DNA of 64,000 nucleotides from assembly GCA_030522415.1 (NCBI GenBank), contig CM060104.1:25137825-25201824 (forward strand). The letters run 5' to 3'. A program made the position numbers and the translations under genes. The stretch is from Channallabes apus. Its lineage: Eukaryota > Chordata > Actinopteri > Siluriformes > Clariidae. Shown here piece by piece: positions 33,205 to 44,862 of this stretch (positions are counted from its first letter, which is position 1; each line of letters starts with the position of its first letter). The notes below the pieces were generated by a model, which did no database searches, had not been told where the DNA came from, and saw nothing but the letters and a program-made list of their open reading frames with translations.

Positions 33205-34390
33205 AGAGCCTGCGCAGACCAGCTAGCACCTGTGTTCAGTGAGATATTCAACATCTCTTTATCTCAGTCTTTGATCCCCACATGCTTCAAAGAGTCCATC
33301 ATTGTTCCTGTCCCCAAGAAACCCCATCCTGTATCGCCATGTAGCCCTCACCCCAGTAGTGATGAAGTCCTTTGAGCGCCTGGTCAGAGACTTCATAATT
33401 TCTTCACTACTGGACACACATGACCCACTACAGATTGCATACCATCAGAACCGCTCCACAGACGATGCAATCTCTCATCTCCTCCACACATCACTCACTC
33501 ACCTGGACACTAGGAAAGCGAATTATGTTAAAATGCTCTTCATCGACTACAGCTCTGCATTAAATACCATAATTCCCTCCACACTCACCACCAAGCTGGA
33601 GCACCTGGGACTCAGCTCATCTATGTGCCAGTGGATCTCCAACTTCCTAACTGCCCGACCACAGGAAGTAAGGATGGGTGGACATGTCTCAGCCTCTCTC
33701 ACTCTCAGCACTGGAGGCCCCCAGGGTTGTGTTCTGAGCCCCCTGCTGTACTCATTGTACACCTATGACTGCGTGGCCACTACCAACTCCACCACCATCA
33801 TTAAGTTTGCTGACGACACTGTCGTGGTGGGCCTGATCTCTGACAACGACGAGACAGCCTACCTGGAGGAGGTTGGAAATCTGGAGAACTGGTGCCAGAG
33901 GAACAATCTCCTCCTGAGGTCTCTCAACCAGGTTAACACACAGGATTAATCATCTCTGTGTTTTTGTAACATTGCACAGAAATAGTCACTCATGTCCATT
34001 ATTTATCTGTGCACACATCCCAACACACTTTAGACCGGACAACCATGGACATTGCACACTTGCACTCACAATGCTCATTTGCACACTTCTGGACATTTTC
34101 CATTCATTCCACTTTTCATTTGCATTTAACTTTAAATTTATTTTGTCTTGTACAGAAACGTTTTATATTTCTATATATTTCGAAAACTTTTATATTTTGG
34201 TCTAACTTCTTATAGTTAATCTATTTATTTATTTTTTGCTTCTTTTTCCATTACTCTTTTATTTCCTGTCAATTGTTTTTCAAAATTTAAGGTCACATAA
34301 GGCAGTTCTATAAGCATTTCACTACATATCATACTGTGTATGACTGTGTATGTGACAAATAAAATTTTAATTTGAAATTTTAATTTAAGC
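33205..34390 (+). mobile_element. Rex1-like LINE, 5'-truncated
   Basis: A reverse-transcriptase segment is followed by a 3' UTR and the end TATAAGCATTTCACTACATA...GACAAATAAAATTTTAATTTG. The 5' part and the C-terminal reverse transcriptase domain are missing. Confidence 0.85.
33302..33949 (+). pseudogene. Rex1-like reverse transcriptase fragment
   Basis: Readable blocks are [37 protein letters not shown] and [12 protein letters not shown]. They cover the palm with the catalytic Asp pair. In-frame codons extend upstream to about 33205 in a shifted frame (L-A-P-V-F-S). The frame ends prematurely at 33949. Confidence 0.85.
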
Positions 34391-34429
34391 TTTGGAATAG
34401 CCTTCCAGACAATGTTCGGGGCTCAGACA

Positions 34430-34560
34430 GTTTAGAGGCTGAAATCCTTGGCTTGCTCATCAATCTCATTATTATCTAAACACATTTTTTCTCATCATAC
34501 ACACTTCCATAAATTTTCTTTTTACTTTCTGAAGCTGCTTTGAGACAATGACTTCGATAT
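34430..34560 (+). mobile_element. L2-clade 3' tail fragment
   Basis: The sequence resembles L2 3' ends (TTGCTCATCAATCTCATTAT and CTGAAGCTGCTTTGAGACAA) and is degenerate. Confidence 0.55.
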
Positions 34561-34937
34561 CTACTGGATCCATAAGTGGACAGATTATACTGTCACGATC
34601 TGAGCAGGCGAGGAAAACAGCGCTGGTTATCCTGTGATGAACTACATGCTGAAAGTTCTGTCAATTAAAGGAGGCGAGGTGCGAGCCTTGAGTAGAGAGT
34701 GCGTGCGCTGAATGCAAATCTGGTTAGTGGGGAATGATCGTGATCGTGCATGGTTCAAAGACATAAAATTAAACACAGTCTGTGATCCTCAATCGTGGTC
34801 ATGAAACGAGAGCAAGGGTTGATATCCAGAAATCCAAAAAACTGTAATCCAAATCATGAGTGAGGTTCGTGAAACGTGGGTCGAGATCCAAAAGTCACAA
34901 ATAATCTGGTGAGAGGTGGTGGTTTGTTAAAGTGTTA

Positions 34938-36559
34938 CAGTGGTGTGAAAAACTATTTGCCCCCTTCCTGATTTCTTATTCTTTTGCATGTTTGTCACAC
35001 TTAAAGGTTTCTGCTCATCAAAAACCGTTAACTATTAGTCAAAGATAACATAATTGAACACAAAATGCAGTTTTTAAATGAAGGTTTACGTTATTAAGGG
35101 AGAAAAAAAAACTCCAAATCTACATGGCCCTGTGTGAAAAAGTGATTGCCCCGCTTGTTAAAAAATAACTTAACTGTGGTTTATCACACCTGAGTTCAAT
35201 TTCTGTAGTCACCCCCAGGCCTGATTACTGCCACACCTGTTTCAATCAAGAAATCACTTAAATAGGAGCTACCTGACACAGAGAAGTAGACCAAAAGCAC
35301 CTCAAAAGCTAGACATCATGCCAAGATTCAAAGAAATTCAGGAACAAATGAGAACAAAAGTAATTGAGCTCTATCAGTCTGGTAAAGGTTATAAAGCCAT
35401 TTCTAAAGCTTTGGGACTCCAGCGAACCACAGTGAGAGCCATTATCCACAAATGGCAAAAACATGGAACAGTGGTGAACCTTCCCAGGAGTGGCCGGCCA
35501 ACCAAAATTACCCCAAGAGCGCAGAGACAACTCATCCGAGAGGCCACAAAAGACCCCAGGACAACATCTAAAGAACTGCAGGACTCACTTGCCTCAATTA
35601 AGGTCAGTGTTCACGACTCCACCATAAGAAAGAGACTGGGCAAAAACGGCCTGCATGGCAGATTTCCAAGGCGCAAACCACTTTTAAGCAAAAAGAACAT
35701 TAAGGCTCGTCTCAATTTTGCTAAAAAACATCTCAATGATTGCCAAGACTTTTGGGAAAATACCTTGTGGACCGACGAGACAAAAATTAAACTTTTTGGA
35801 AGGTGCGTGTCCCGTTACATCTGGCGTAAAATTAACACAGCATTTCAGAAAAAGAACATCATACCAACAGTAAAATATGGTGGTGGTAGTGTGATGGTCT
35901 GGGGTTGTTTTGCTGCTTCAGGACCTGGAAGGCTTGCTGTGATAGATGGAACCATGAATTCTACTGTCTACCAAAAAATCCTGAAGGAGAATGTCCGGCC
36001 ATCTGTTCGTCAACTCAAGCTGAAGCGATCTTGGGTGCTGCAGCAGGACAATGACCCAAAACACACCAGCAAATCCACCTCTGAATGGCTGAAGAAAAAC
36101 AAAATGAAGACTTTGGAGTGGCCTAGTCAAAGTCCTGACCTGAATCCTATTGAGATGTTGTGGCATGACCTTAAAAAAGGCGGTTCATGCTAGAAACCCC
36201 TCAAATAAAGCTGAATTACAACAAGTCTGCAAAGATGAGTGGGCCAAAATTCCTCCAGAGCACTGTAAAAGACTCGTTGCAAGTTATCGCAAACACTTGA
36301 TTGCAGTTATTGCTGCTAAGGGTGGCCCAACCAGTTATTAGGTTCAGGGGGCAATTACTTTTTCACACTGGGCCATGTAGATTTGGAGTTTTTTTCTCCC
36401 TTAATAATGTAAACCTTCATTTAAAAACTGCATTTTGTGTTTACTTGTGTTATCTTTGACTAATAGTTAAATGTGTTTGATGATCAGAAACATTTTGTGT
36501 GACAAACTTGCAAAAGAATAAGAAATCAGGAGGGGGGCAAATAGTTTTTCACACCACTG
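34938..36559 (+). mobile_element. Tc1-like transposon, copy B (full length)
   Basis: A 1622-bp element is flanked by TA (34936-34937 and 36560-36561). It has long inverted repeats, with the inner repeated motif (GTGTGAAAAAGTGATTGCCC) at about 35130. It belongs to the same family as copies A, C and D and is among the best preserved. Confidence 0.96.
35318..36341 (+). pseudogene. Tc1-like transposase, copy B, one base from intact
   Basis: The gene is 1024 nt long, exactly one more than the 1023 nt of a 340-residue frame. The only frame-breaking change I see is an extra A in the A run at about 36172-36178, after the third catalytic residue. The N-terminal helix-turn-helix pair (K-G-Y-K-A-I-S-K-A-L-G-L; V-H-D-S-T-I-R-K-R-L-G) is readable. 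So are an R-R-K-type basic patch, [14 protein letters not shown] and N-P-I-E-M-L-W. All three catalytic acidic residues are present. Confidence 0.94.
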
Positions 36560-36739
36560 TATATAGAGCGGAGTAATGAATGAAATGAGAAACAGGTGTG
36601 TTGAGCTGGTGAATGAGGCGGCATAATTAAAGCAGTGGACTGGAGTGTGGAACTGTGGGTGATCACGGCTTGGCTTGAGGTGTGCGTGTGGCCTGGCATA
36701 CAGTGACCCCTCCAGCCTCCTAACACACAATACGCCTGC

Positions 36740-36995
36740 AGCTCAATCCCTGCTATCTGATATCACCCAAAGGAGTCTGGTTCCTCTCAAGGTTCCTTCC
36801 TATTGTCATCTCTGGGAGTTTTTCCGTGGACAATAATCGGACAATCTGGGATAATCTGATCATTTTAATCAATACACATTTTCTCATATTTCATACACAA
36901 TTTCATAATTTTCTTCTGATTCTGTAAAGCAGCTTTGCGACAAAGACCATTGTTAAAAGCTCTATTCAAGTAACATTGAATTGAATATATATTTC
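36740..36995 (+). mobile_element. L2-clade 3' UTR tail
   Basis: GGTTCCTCTCAAGGTTCCTT, then GTAAAGCAGCTTTGCGACAA and a TTGAATTGAAT end match the L2 tails at 13151 and 29830. Confidence 0.75.
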
Positions 36996-37770
36996 ATTAG
37001 AACATCACCAGACAGAAGCTCCAGCATCATCTCTTTGTCCAGTGCAAATTTCCAACTCATCAGTGAAGATCATGTTCATCCAATCCTGCTTTTTTGACCA
37101 CTGGAAACTTATGTTTTTCAATTAAGTTGCTAGTTTATGTTTGTCTTTTCTTAATGTAAAGCCATTTGATTCATTCCATTTCTTATAGTTCTATCACAAA
37201 CCTGATTCATGTTTCTTCCCTTTTGTTTTATTTGTTTTATATTTTCTACTTTTAAGGCATATGTCAATTTTCATTTCAGTTCATTTTTCTACTTTCAAAG
37301 CACTGTTCTCAATTTCTTCATGAATTTCTTCATTTATTTCATGAATGCAAACCTCAAGGTTATTACATACAGTATGTGTATTGTTTATTTGCTATCCACT
37401 AAAACATCTTTGCAAACATTCTATAACTGGGTGATTCCAACATTTTTGCAGGGACTTTTAAGCAGAGACTCTATTCCACATCCTGAGCTCCTGCTTCACT
37501 CTCACAGACCAGAACAGTACCTGTGTAACCCTGGTGTTAATCTCATCACTGTTTGTCAATCTAACACTTTTTCATCACTCATGAATAAAATCACACAAAT
37601 CTTATTCTCCAGTGACTAGCGCTCTCCCACGTTTCCCACTTTCTCTATCACTCTTTTACTTGTGAGAAGCTTCTGACTCTCTCCCACTCAAACAACATTC
37701 AGAGCAGTGGTTTTATTCCTTATTATTGTACACACACTTTCAGATATACTGTAGAATGTCTTAAGAAATG
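36996..37770. other. Unassigned, includes a repeat block shared with 32190-32240
   Basis: The block at 37005-37040 recurs inverted near 32220. An ORF of 136 codons at 37209-37619 has low-complexity Phe-rich codons and no domain, so I do not call it a gene. Confidence 0.4.
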
Positions 37771-37812
37771 TAAATGACTGTGTGTGAGTGTGTGTGTGTG
37801 TCAGTAACTCAC

Positions 37813-37989
37813 TGTAGTGTCTTCAGTGCACAGTGTGGATCCTTCAGTAGATCAGAGAGCAGCTTCACTCCTGATTCTCCTGGTTTATTGTACCTCAGAT
37901 ACAGCTCTCTCAGGTGTGATGAGGGGTTTGACCTCACAGCTGAAACCAGAGCAGCACAACCTTCACCTGTAATACTGCACCATTCAAGT
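37813..37989 (-). CDS. NLR-type leucine-rich-repeat exon
   Basis: The minus strand shows an acceptor (TTCTCCTCCTCTCTACAG), a 177-nt open exon and a donor (GTGAGT). The product reads L-E-W-C-S-I-T-G-E-G-C-A-A-L, then H-L-R-E-L-Y-L-R-Y-N, then S-G-V-K-L-L-S-D-L-L and P-H-C-A-L-K-T-L. That is a pair of ribonuclease-inhibitor-type LRRs, the unit encoded per exon in fish NLR (NLRC3/NLRP-like) genes. The exon starts with one base and ends with two bases of split codons (phase 2-2), as do the exons at 56331 and 59703. A same-strand retroviral LTR ends 35 bp upstream of the acceptor. It may belong to a pseudogene or to a large gene. Confidence 0.78.
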
Positions 37990-38023
37990 CTGTAGAGAGG
38001 AGGAGAATATTGTTTCTTTATGT

Positions 38024-38452
38024 TGTGGTGGAAATTCTGAAAACAATATAAAGACAAGTAATTCATACACTGGGTAAGAGCAAAGTAACAAAGGTTTTAT
38101 TTCAAACTTCTGCAGAAGGACCAGTCTCGTACAGCAAACAGTTGCAGCATAGAGAAAAGGTGATCTCTTTCTCTAGCTGACCTATTTTATACACAAACAT
38201 CTCTGTTAACATAATCAACGCCCCGTACGTGAAGTTCCTACATTCAAACTCATGACTCTTTATCTGCCCCAGACTAGATGTCCATACCTTATCATTTATT
38301 CAGGGACAACTACAATCAGGTTGTTTCTATTCTGTTCTCGGCCTTGTGTCTCTAAGCTTCGACAAACAAGTTCAAACTTCTAACGTCTACGTTACACACT
38401 TACTACAAGGATCAGAATTAATACATAATTAAAATATGATTTTTCCATTACA
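38024..38452 (-). mobile_element. Endogenous retrovirus LTR (probably a 3' LTR)
   Basis: Read on minus it begins TGTAATGG and ends TTTCCACCACA. It carries a TATAAAATAGG box and, about 90 bp later, AATAAAACC, which fixes the orientation. A 411-bp sister copy is at 47176-47586. On the minus strand it is preceded by a polypurine tract (AAAAGGGGGAAA, 38454-38465), as expected for a 3' LTR. Confidence 0.82.
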
Positions 38453-38880
38453 ATTTCCCCCTTTTGTCATTCTATGACAACCTAAATATTTTAATTCTAC
38501 AATTCAAAACAATACTAATAAGCTATGCATTAGGTAAATTTCATCAGATATTGTCTCTCCAACCTGGGTTTTTAACAACATCACCACTAGCACGCTAATG
38601 CACACAGAGGACACTACAGCTGTTTTTATGGGGACAGACCCCTGACACAAAAGCATAAAAAAAAATTTGCAACCTACTTAAATATACATGCTTGACATTT
38701 CTCTAAAGATTTACATTATGTCTTCTTCCATATCATGATCTAAACATTCAAAATGATAGTCACCGGAATTTTGAACTCTGTCAGAAGTCGGGTCGTCCCA
38801 GTCCGTTTTCCGTTTTATGTTGTCAGTCTGTCTTAACATTTAATAATTTACTGTGTTCAGAACTAGTCCTTTCTGATGCA
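38453..38880 (-). mobile_element. Retroviral 3' internal remnant with polypurine tract
   Basis: The polypurine tract adjoins the LTR. Further upstream on minus, a hydrophobic stretch (S-V-C-I-S-V-L-V-V-M-L-L, about 38590) and an acidic frame ending E-E-D-I-M before a stop (about 38720-38830) may be remains of an envelope tail. No intact gene is present and the identity of these frames is uncertain. Confidence 0.45.
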
Positions 38881-38894
38881 CACGCGCACACACA

Positions 38895-38973
<79 letters not shown>
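38880..38973. repeat. (CA)n microsatellite
   Basis: About 45 CA/CG-interrupted units. Confidence 0.95.
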
Positions 38974-38976
<3 letters not shown>

Positions 38977-39289
38977 ATTCCTTCTTTCTGATTGTGGAAT
39001 TATGTAAAGACACAGAAAGCTAATTTAAGCTGACTGGATAACTATAGCAGTTATTCATTCAAATTGTGCTCTAGGACAGGCAACATGAACCTAAAGCAGC
39101 CAGATGACAGAAATGCACAATCCACAGTGTGTAAGTGATGATCTGACATATCTCCAGATAGGGACACTCTGTAGATTAGAAGTAAACTGATAGATTCCTC
39201 CACATACTCACCACCACAGACCAGTAAAGTGACTGATAAACCATGTAACTCAAGTGTTACAATCTAACACTTTATTCCATCACTCATTA

Positions 39290-39445
39290 ATAAGATCCCA
39301 AGATACCTAAACTCTTCCATTGGGGAAGATCTATCACCTCATTTGAAGAAAGCATCCAACTCTTTTCCATGAGAGAGCCATAGCCTTGGGTGTGAAATGG
39401 TGAGTTTCGTCTCAGCTACACCACCACTTCAGACACATCTATGAA
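39290..39445 (-). mobile_element. Old fragment of the RTE-like LINE family
   Basis: GATACCTAAACTCTTCCATT, then GCCATAGCCTTGGGTGTGAA aligns with 12450-12575 of the inverted copy, with many differences. Confidence 0.6.
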
Positions 39446-39589
39446 TATTTGCCTTATATAGAATCACGCTAGTTAAACTAAACCTCCTCAACTACATGAA
39501 AGGCTTACACTTTTGGCCAGTACTCAGAAGCTAAATGTTTCCAGATCAACCAAAGCAGCATCTGTCCTCATCCTCCACAACCTTTAAAA

Positions 39590-40110
39590 TGTTAGCAATA
39601 TCAAGTCACATGGATGTACTAGACATCTCACTCACTCTTCACTTGTATCCCCCAAGGCTCAGTGCTTCTGCTCCCACTTAAGGTCATCTTCTGCTCCCAC
39701 TTAATACCAATGGATAACATTTAACTCATCCTCTCCTTTCCTCCCTCCAACACTCATGTTTTTGCTCAGATAACAGTTGTCTGGCAGACATCTCATCATG
39801 GTTTGCATCTTATCAGCTGAAATTTAATCCCAGCATAACTGAACTGCTGTTCATCTAAGGTAATTCATAGGCTCCTCTCCACAGCATGTGATCTCCTTGG
39901 ACTTCCAGATCTTACCTACAACACCTAAAATTGACCTAATTTACCTTTGCTTTTATCATACCCTGCACTGCACCCACGGCTCAACCACCACTTGTCTGTC
40001 ACTGAAGTAGTGGAATGAACATCCTCTAGATGTTCAAACATCTGACTCACTGACAGTTTTTAAACTTCTAAACATGGGACAGTTCTAAACATGGAACTTT
40101 TCCTTATGTA
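39590..40110 (+). mobile_element. Degenerate L2/CR1-like reverse-transcriptase fragment
   Basis: Frames read I-P-Q-G-S-V-L-L-P-L and, after shifts, C-L-A-D-I-S-S-W-F-A-S-Y-Q-L-K-F-N-P, then I-T-E-L-L-F-I. These are the P-Q-G and N-P-S-K-T-E blocks of L2-like reverse transcriptases. Confidence 0.6.
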
Positions 40111-40184
40111 CTTGGGTTAAGGAAAAAAATACTACTTTGTTACTAATATTGTTAATAATCTGATGTTACTGATGGGTAGTGACC

Positions 40185-40241
40185 AGTGTTAGGGGACATT
40201 ACTTTTTACAGTAATTAATTACATTACAAAATTACTGTCTT

Positions 40242-40317
<76 letters not shown>

Positions 40318-40460
40318 TGGATTGGGAATGACTGCTGTCTGGTTCACAGATTACATAAATTTTCTGAATAAGAGATTACATTTTTGAAAAAGTAACTAAA
40401 TAACTGAGTACTTAAATGGCGGCCCTAATGCGTTACATCAAAAAAGTAATCCGTATAGCT
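40185..40460. mobile_element. Non-autonomous DNA repeat with an expanded (CA)n
   Basis: CCAGTGTTAGGGGACATTAC, then GTAACTAAATAACTGAGTAC and ATGCGTTACATC is the pattern of a common fish hAT-like repeat built on GTAACT motifs. A (CA)n tract of about 70 bp (40242-40314) sits in its middle. Confidence 0.55.
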
Positions 40461-40511
40461 AAATCTAAAATGAAAAAATACTGACTAAGGACATTTATAA
40501 AATCATGAAAC

Positions 40512-40767
40512 TGTGACGTGGGCGGGCCAGCGGCTGAAGACCGTCATGCTTTGCGGGGTGTTTTCTCTGTCTCTACCATGAGAGAGAAGGGTGTTTAGGT
40601 TAGTGGCTTCGGCCAAGTTGGGTGTGTGTACTGTATGTGTGTGTGCTTGACCTGTGTATGTGTGCTTGTGCTGAGAGTAATAAACTACTCCCCAGCCATT
40701 TGCATTGGGGAGCAAGTAAGCTCACTCGTACTCCAAGATCCCTGCTAGCGTCGAAAAAAACGCTACA
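40512..40767 (+). repeat. Possible small solo LTR
   Basis: It begins TGTGACGTGG and ends CGCTACA, with TAATAAAC at about 40679. There is no target duplication. The call rests on shape alone. Confidence 0.3.
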
Positions 40768-41079
40768 ATACTAACAGAAATTTGTAACAGAAATTAGCCT
40801 ACATTGCATGTCTTTGGAAACTCCACGATTGCAGAACCAAAGTGGGAATCAAACGATTGCCAGTGTGTGACCTGCCATTTTCTGTTGTCATCGTTATTGT
40901 CACTTGTTACTCAAAATGTTAACTCTCTGCTTGGCATGCTTTATTGAGACCTTCCGACCGATTTATAGAACCGATCCATACCTTATAATGTGTTCGCGTT
41001 TAATGGACTCAGTACCCTGGCTGGTACCTTGGCTCAGGTGAGGGATTTCGATCACATCATAGTATTTTCACCAGCTGCG

Positions 41080-41215
41080 AGGGGTGAATATGGGGAACCT
41101 GCACTCGCTGTGTCGGGCGCCCTGGCCTTATCTCAACCCGTTCTCGACTACGATGGGTCTAGTAAATGTTAGATCGCTAACCAATAAGGACGAGGAGGAG
41201 GAATCACGGTGGTCT
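41080..41215 (+). mobile_element. LINE endonuclease start fragment
   Basis: A frame at about 41150 reads M-G-L-V-N-V-R-S-L-T-N-K, the N-terminal signature of CR1/L2-type endonucleases. It ends within 40 codons. Confidence 0.5.
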
Positions 41216-41474
41216 ATAGGCATAACTTCTATTGTAATCAGCTGTCATTATCCTCCTTTTCCAGCTTTGAACTGAACTTACACTTCATTCCAAATTATTA
41301 CACAAATGATATCTTTCTCTGATTTTAATAATTAGTAAATGCAAATGACAGTCATCCAATTTATGTTTAGAAATTATGGCCCTGAGGCTGTGACCCAAGT
41401 AGAAATGTGGATAAGGGAGTGTGGCTGTAAGGATTTCTTGTTTTTGCTAGACCCCGTCTAGTCAGTGCTCAGCC

Positions 41475-41848
41475 TGTATTTTGCTTCCCGCCTGGATCCA
41501 GGGAACCCCTCAATAATACACAAGTCCGTGCTCAGTGAGACGTTCCAAGTTTATTGTGGGAGACAGCAGTATATATACGCACACACACACAAAGAACCAA
41601 AGAAAAGGGTGCAGAAGTGTTTACATTTGGTCAGGAATGTTTAGAAAAGATAAGGTAAAGAAGAACATAAAATTGGGAGTAGCTCTGCATTTACGAGCGT
41701 TTAACAGTTTTACGACCTTTAACATAAACTACTATAGGATGTGTTTATTGAAAGTGCAGCTTGTGTCGAGGTAAGAGAAAGAAGTAACATTCTGTTCTCA
41801 CGCACACAGAATATCATAAAACATACTAAAAATCAAATATTCCCTACA
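41475..41848 (-). mobile_element. LTR-like element next to retroviral gag
   Basis: Read on minus it begins TGTAGGGAATA and ends AAAATACA. It has a TATATATA box (about 41570) and two AATAAA motifs. It lies immediately upstream of plus-strand gag codons, so either it was inserted there or it is an LTR joined by rearrangement. No target duplication is visible. Confidence 0.5.
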
Positions 41849-42471
41849 GTGGCTTTCCTGAAGCAGGGAGTATTAGCCGGCACCAGATAGAATTATTGAA
41901 GGCAAGATTGCAACAAAAAGAGATAGATAATTACAATAATAAAAAGAAAAACAAAGTAAACATTAATTGGGTAGGATTTAATATTTGGAAGACAGAAGCA
42001 GAACTTGCAAGCACAAAACACTGATTCCTTTCAGTGTGTTAAGTCTGTTTCAGATCCCGACCTGGGGTGCGTTTCCCGTACAACTATGTAGCTCTTTGCT
42101 TAACCACCATGGTACGATGCAACGTTGAAGAAACTAACTAACTAGTCACAAGTGTTTCCCAAAACCATAGTACCTGTGTCGCACTTCCATGGTTAGAACT
42201 ACGTTGGTTTAAACTGTCGTTCTTCTTCTTCTTCGATACAATGGCGGAATAGTGCCATAGGCACATATCGCCCCTACTGTAAAGTGTGTTTATTTATTTT
42301 TTCTCTCTCTCTTCGGCTCGCATTCAATGCACTTTCGCAGTGACGTAACGTAGAAGTGGTGTAATAATGGCACAAACGCAACATTTTTCATCTTTCAATA
42401 TTTCATTTGAACTCATTTTTTATTTGGTATTGATACATCAGTACAATTAAAATAAAAAGAAATGATGGGTT

Positions 42472-42759
42472 TTGAAAATGCTGGGATTGTGTTGTGAACA
42501 CCTGTTACCTATTTTGCTCAATATTATTTCCTACATAAGTCCCTTTACATACAGCCATGGTTTAATGAGAGTTGACGTGAAAAAATTACACGAAAACCAC
42601 AATTTACTAAAAAAAGAGCTTGCAGTTACAAATTCGGACAAAAAAAAAAATTGGAATGAAATCGCACAAAAAATGTATGCTTCTGGGAATGGGTATGAGA
42701 GAAGCTCAGAGGAAGTCAGAAACAAGTGGAGGGACTTTGCAGGCGTTACCAACTGGTAG
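42472..42759 (+). pseudogene. Myb/SANT-like protein fragment of the Harbinger-like element
   Basis: Codons for K-K-K-N-W-N-E-I-A-Q-K-M, then S-S-E-E-V-R-N-K-W-R-D-F form the Myb/SANT-like (MADF-type) fold that Harbinger elements encode beside their transposase. The frame is cut by the SINE that starts at about 42745. The first 35 codons are probably not part of the protein. Confidence 0.65.
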
Positions 42760-42840
42760 CTCAGCGGTAGCTGTTCCGCTTACCGTGCGGACGGCCCGGG
42801 TTCGATTCCCAGCCAGTCCCCAAACCCCAGTTTGTTGATT
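42745..42840 (+). mobile_element. tRNA-derived SINE head
   Basis: A box GGTAGCTCAGCGGTAG and B box GGTTCGATTCC are in tRNA spacing. The acceptor stem pairs at only five positions, so it is not a working tRNA. The same head type is seen truncated at 48800. Confidence 0.75.
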
Positions 42841-43547
42841 TATTTGGGTACATTCATTGAATATATATTCAGTAATATTTTAAATAGGCCTACGTATATT
42901 GAGTAATATTTTAAATAGGCTTTCACTATGGTAGTGTATAAATTTTACAATTTCTTAGTGCTTAACACTTTGTGCACTGTATATGTTGAATACGTGAACA
43001 GTACAGATAACATTAATTATAAGTGAAAACCTCTAACATACTACTACAAATATTGTTATGAGACATTTCTCTTTGGGTATGTTTAAAGATACTCACTTAA
43101 AAACTCACCTTTTCTTCGCACAAACGAAACCAAGGCTGTGTTCCAACCAGCATAAATAATGCTTCCGTAGGGCACTTCGAAGGGGGAATAATTGTGATGG
43201 TACCGCTGTTATATCGTTTAAAGTGAATTTGTAATCAAAATAACCGAAAAATTAATAACCTAATATCTGAGAAGTTTTCCAAATCGCTCAAAGTGGTTGG
43301 GAATATTTTTTAGAAACTAATAGGGCGTAGGGTCGCTAACTGTGAATAGAACACACCCAGCCGCGGTGAGGAACTATGCTTCTAACCACAGGTCGAAGGC
43401 TGTAGTTCCAACCACGTAAGTTTGCGACGCTGTTTGCGAATGTTCATTTAAACTATGGTTTCGGGAAACACCTAGTTGTTGAACTATGTTGGTAACGACG
43501 GAACTTGCGACCATAGTTGGCTAACGATGCTTTTGGGAAACGCACCC

Positions 43548-44728
43548 CTGGACGGCTGCCCCCCCGCGACCCCCAGCTCTTAGACAGATAGCCCCTTCAG
43601 CAGATCCAGTAAGACAGGATGGACAAGAGACTTCTCGGCAGGCCCCAGGCCCCAGCACAGCAAACACGGCCCTGTCTCCAATTTCGGCACATACCTGAAC
43701 CAAGGCTCAGCTGAAAAGGAAAAAGGCTGATCGACCACCACCGCCTGATGACAGTGAGGACGAGAGAGAGGAACACTTAGGAGCTACAGGAGGTGTTCAT
43801 CAAGTAATCACTGCTCCAATGATGGAAGTAGCAGGGGCAGATGGCACAGCGATGCTCGTTCACCAACCATGGACAATAAAGGATATCGAAAATGCACAAT
43901 GCAAACAGCTCCCAGATGCGAGAGAGGTGGGAGGACAGAAATTCGGTGATGAAATGAGCAGATTTTGTGCAGAGTTTCGCCCGACATCTTATTAAATGCA
44001 ACGACTTTTGGGGAGAAAACTCCCTTTAGTGTGCAGACTTTGCGAAGATTAAGTATTCCTGTCCAACAGACAATGTTTTCGCACGGCAAGCTCAGGCTGA
44101 TCACAAAGAAAACCAAGCATTTAACGGTTTTGTGGTGTGCCTTACAGTAGCATGTAAAGAAGCGTTCCCAGTAAAAATTAATATAACTAAAATATCACTG
44201 TGCAAACAAAAACCAGGAGAGAGCGTGTCACAAAATTTCACCCGCCTCACTGAGGTACATGATGCAAACAGCGGGTTGGAGAGGCCTTCAGACATGTCTG
44301 TGGCAGCAATTTCTCCATATGAAGCACATTTGAGGAACGGTTTCATTAATGGATCACAGGAGGAAATTGCTCAGAAGGTGAAAAACAGATGCATCAGCTG
44401 GGACACTGAAAAACTTGAACAACTCTCATTGAACAACATGCAATACACGCGGAAAAGCTGGTATCACGAAAAAGAAAAAGATAAGCGCAACAAGAAGAGA
44501 GAAGACCAGAGTCACAATGCTCAGCTGGCCATGTTGCAGATGGTAGAACAAATTGCGGGAATACAGTACAGGAGACGCGGAAGAGGACGAGGTAGCCATG
44601 GACGCGGTTGTGGGAGAACCAATGGCTGTTATGCATGCGGAAGTGAAGACCATTGGATTAGAGACTGTCCGAGAAGGAGCAGAGGAGAGGAATGGATGAG
44701 GAGAGGTGAGGATCAGAGTGGAAATTGA
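43548..44728 (+). pseudogene. Retroviral gag, frame-broken
   Basis: A frame before 43980 and another at 44132-44728 encode a capsid-like region and then a basic Arg/Gly tract. A single zinc knuckle C-Y-A-C-G-S-E-D-H-W-I-R-D-C (C-x2-C-x4-H-x4-C, about 44626-44667) follows. Stops and shifts occur near 43995 and 44130. Gag forms the viral core; this one cannot be made whole. Confidence 0.78.
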
Positions 44729-44862
44729 CAGAAAAAGGCCGGGGGCGCGGGGAGCAGACCCGAAGGAGAGGGTGAGTCAAAACTTTTAATGCTTTGCAAT
44801 GAAGATTCGCTAGAGCTAACCTTTCTGAGCTTGTTTCACAAACTATATTAAGATTAGAAAAT

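Larger units (their letters stand above)
34591..36725. repeat. Unclassified LTR-like repeat split by Tc1 copy B
   Basis: 34591-34937 (starting TGTCACGATC) and 36560-36725 (ending CTCCTAACA) look like two halves of one repeat carrying TG...CA ends, interrupted by the Tc1 insertion. I see no target duplication, so the LTR reading is tentative. Confidence 0.35.
42065..43547 (+). mobile_element. PIF/Harbinger-like element in retroviral gag
   Basis: Perfect 13-bp inverted ends (GGGTGCGTTTCCC) are flanked by CTG on each side (42062-42064, 43548-43550), a 3-bp duplication as in PIF/Harbinger elements. It carries a Myb-like gene fragment and no visible transposase. Confidence 0.75.

Noticed and set aside
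37209..37619. 136-codon Phe-rich frame
   Set aside because: Low-complexity composition from T-rich DNA, no domain and no splice context.
42745..42820. Possible functional tRNA gene
   Set aside because: A and B boxes are present, but the acceptor stem pairs at only five positions and SINE sequence continues; it is a SINE head.
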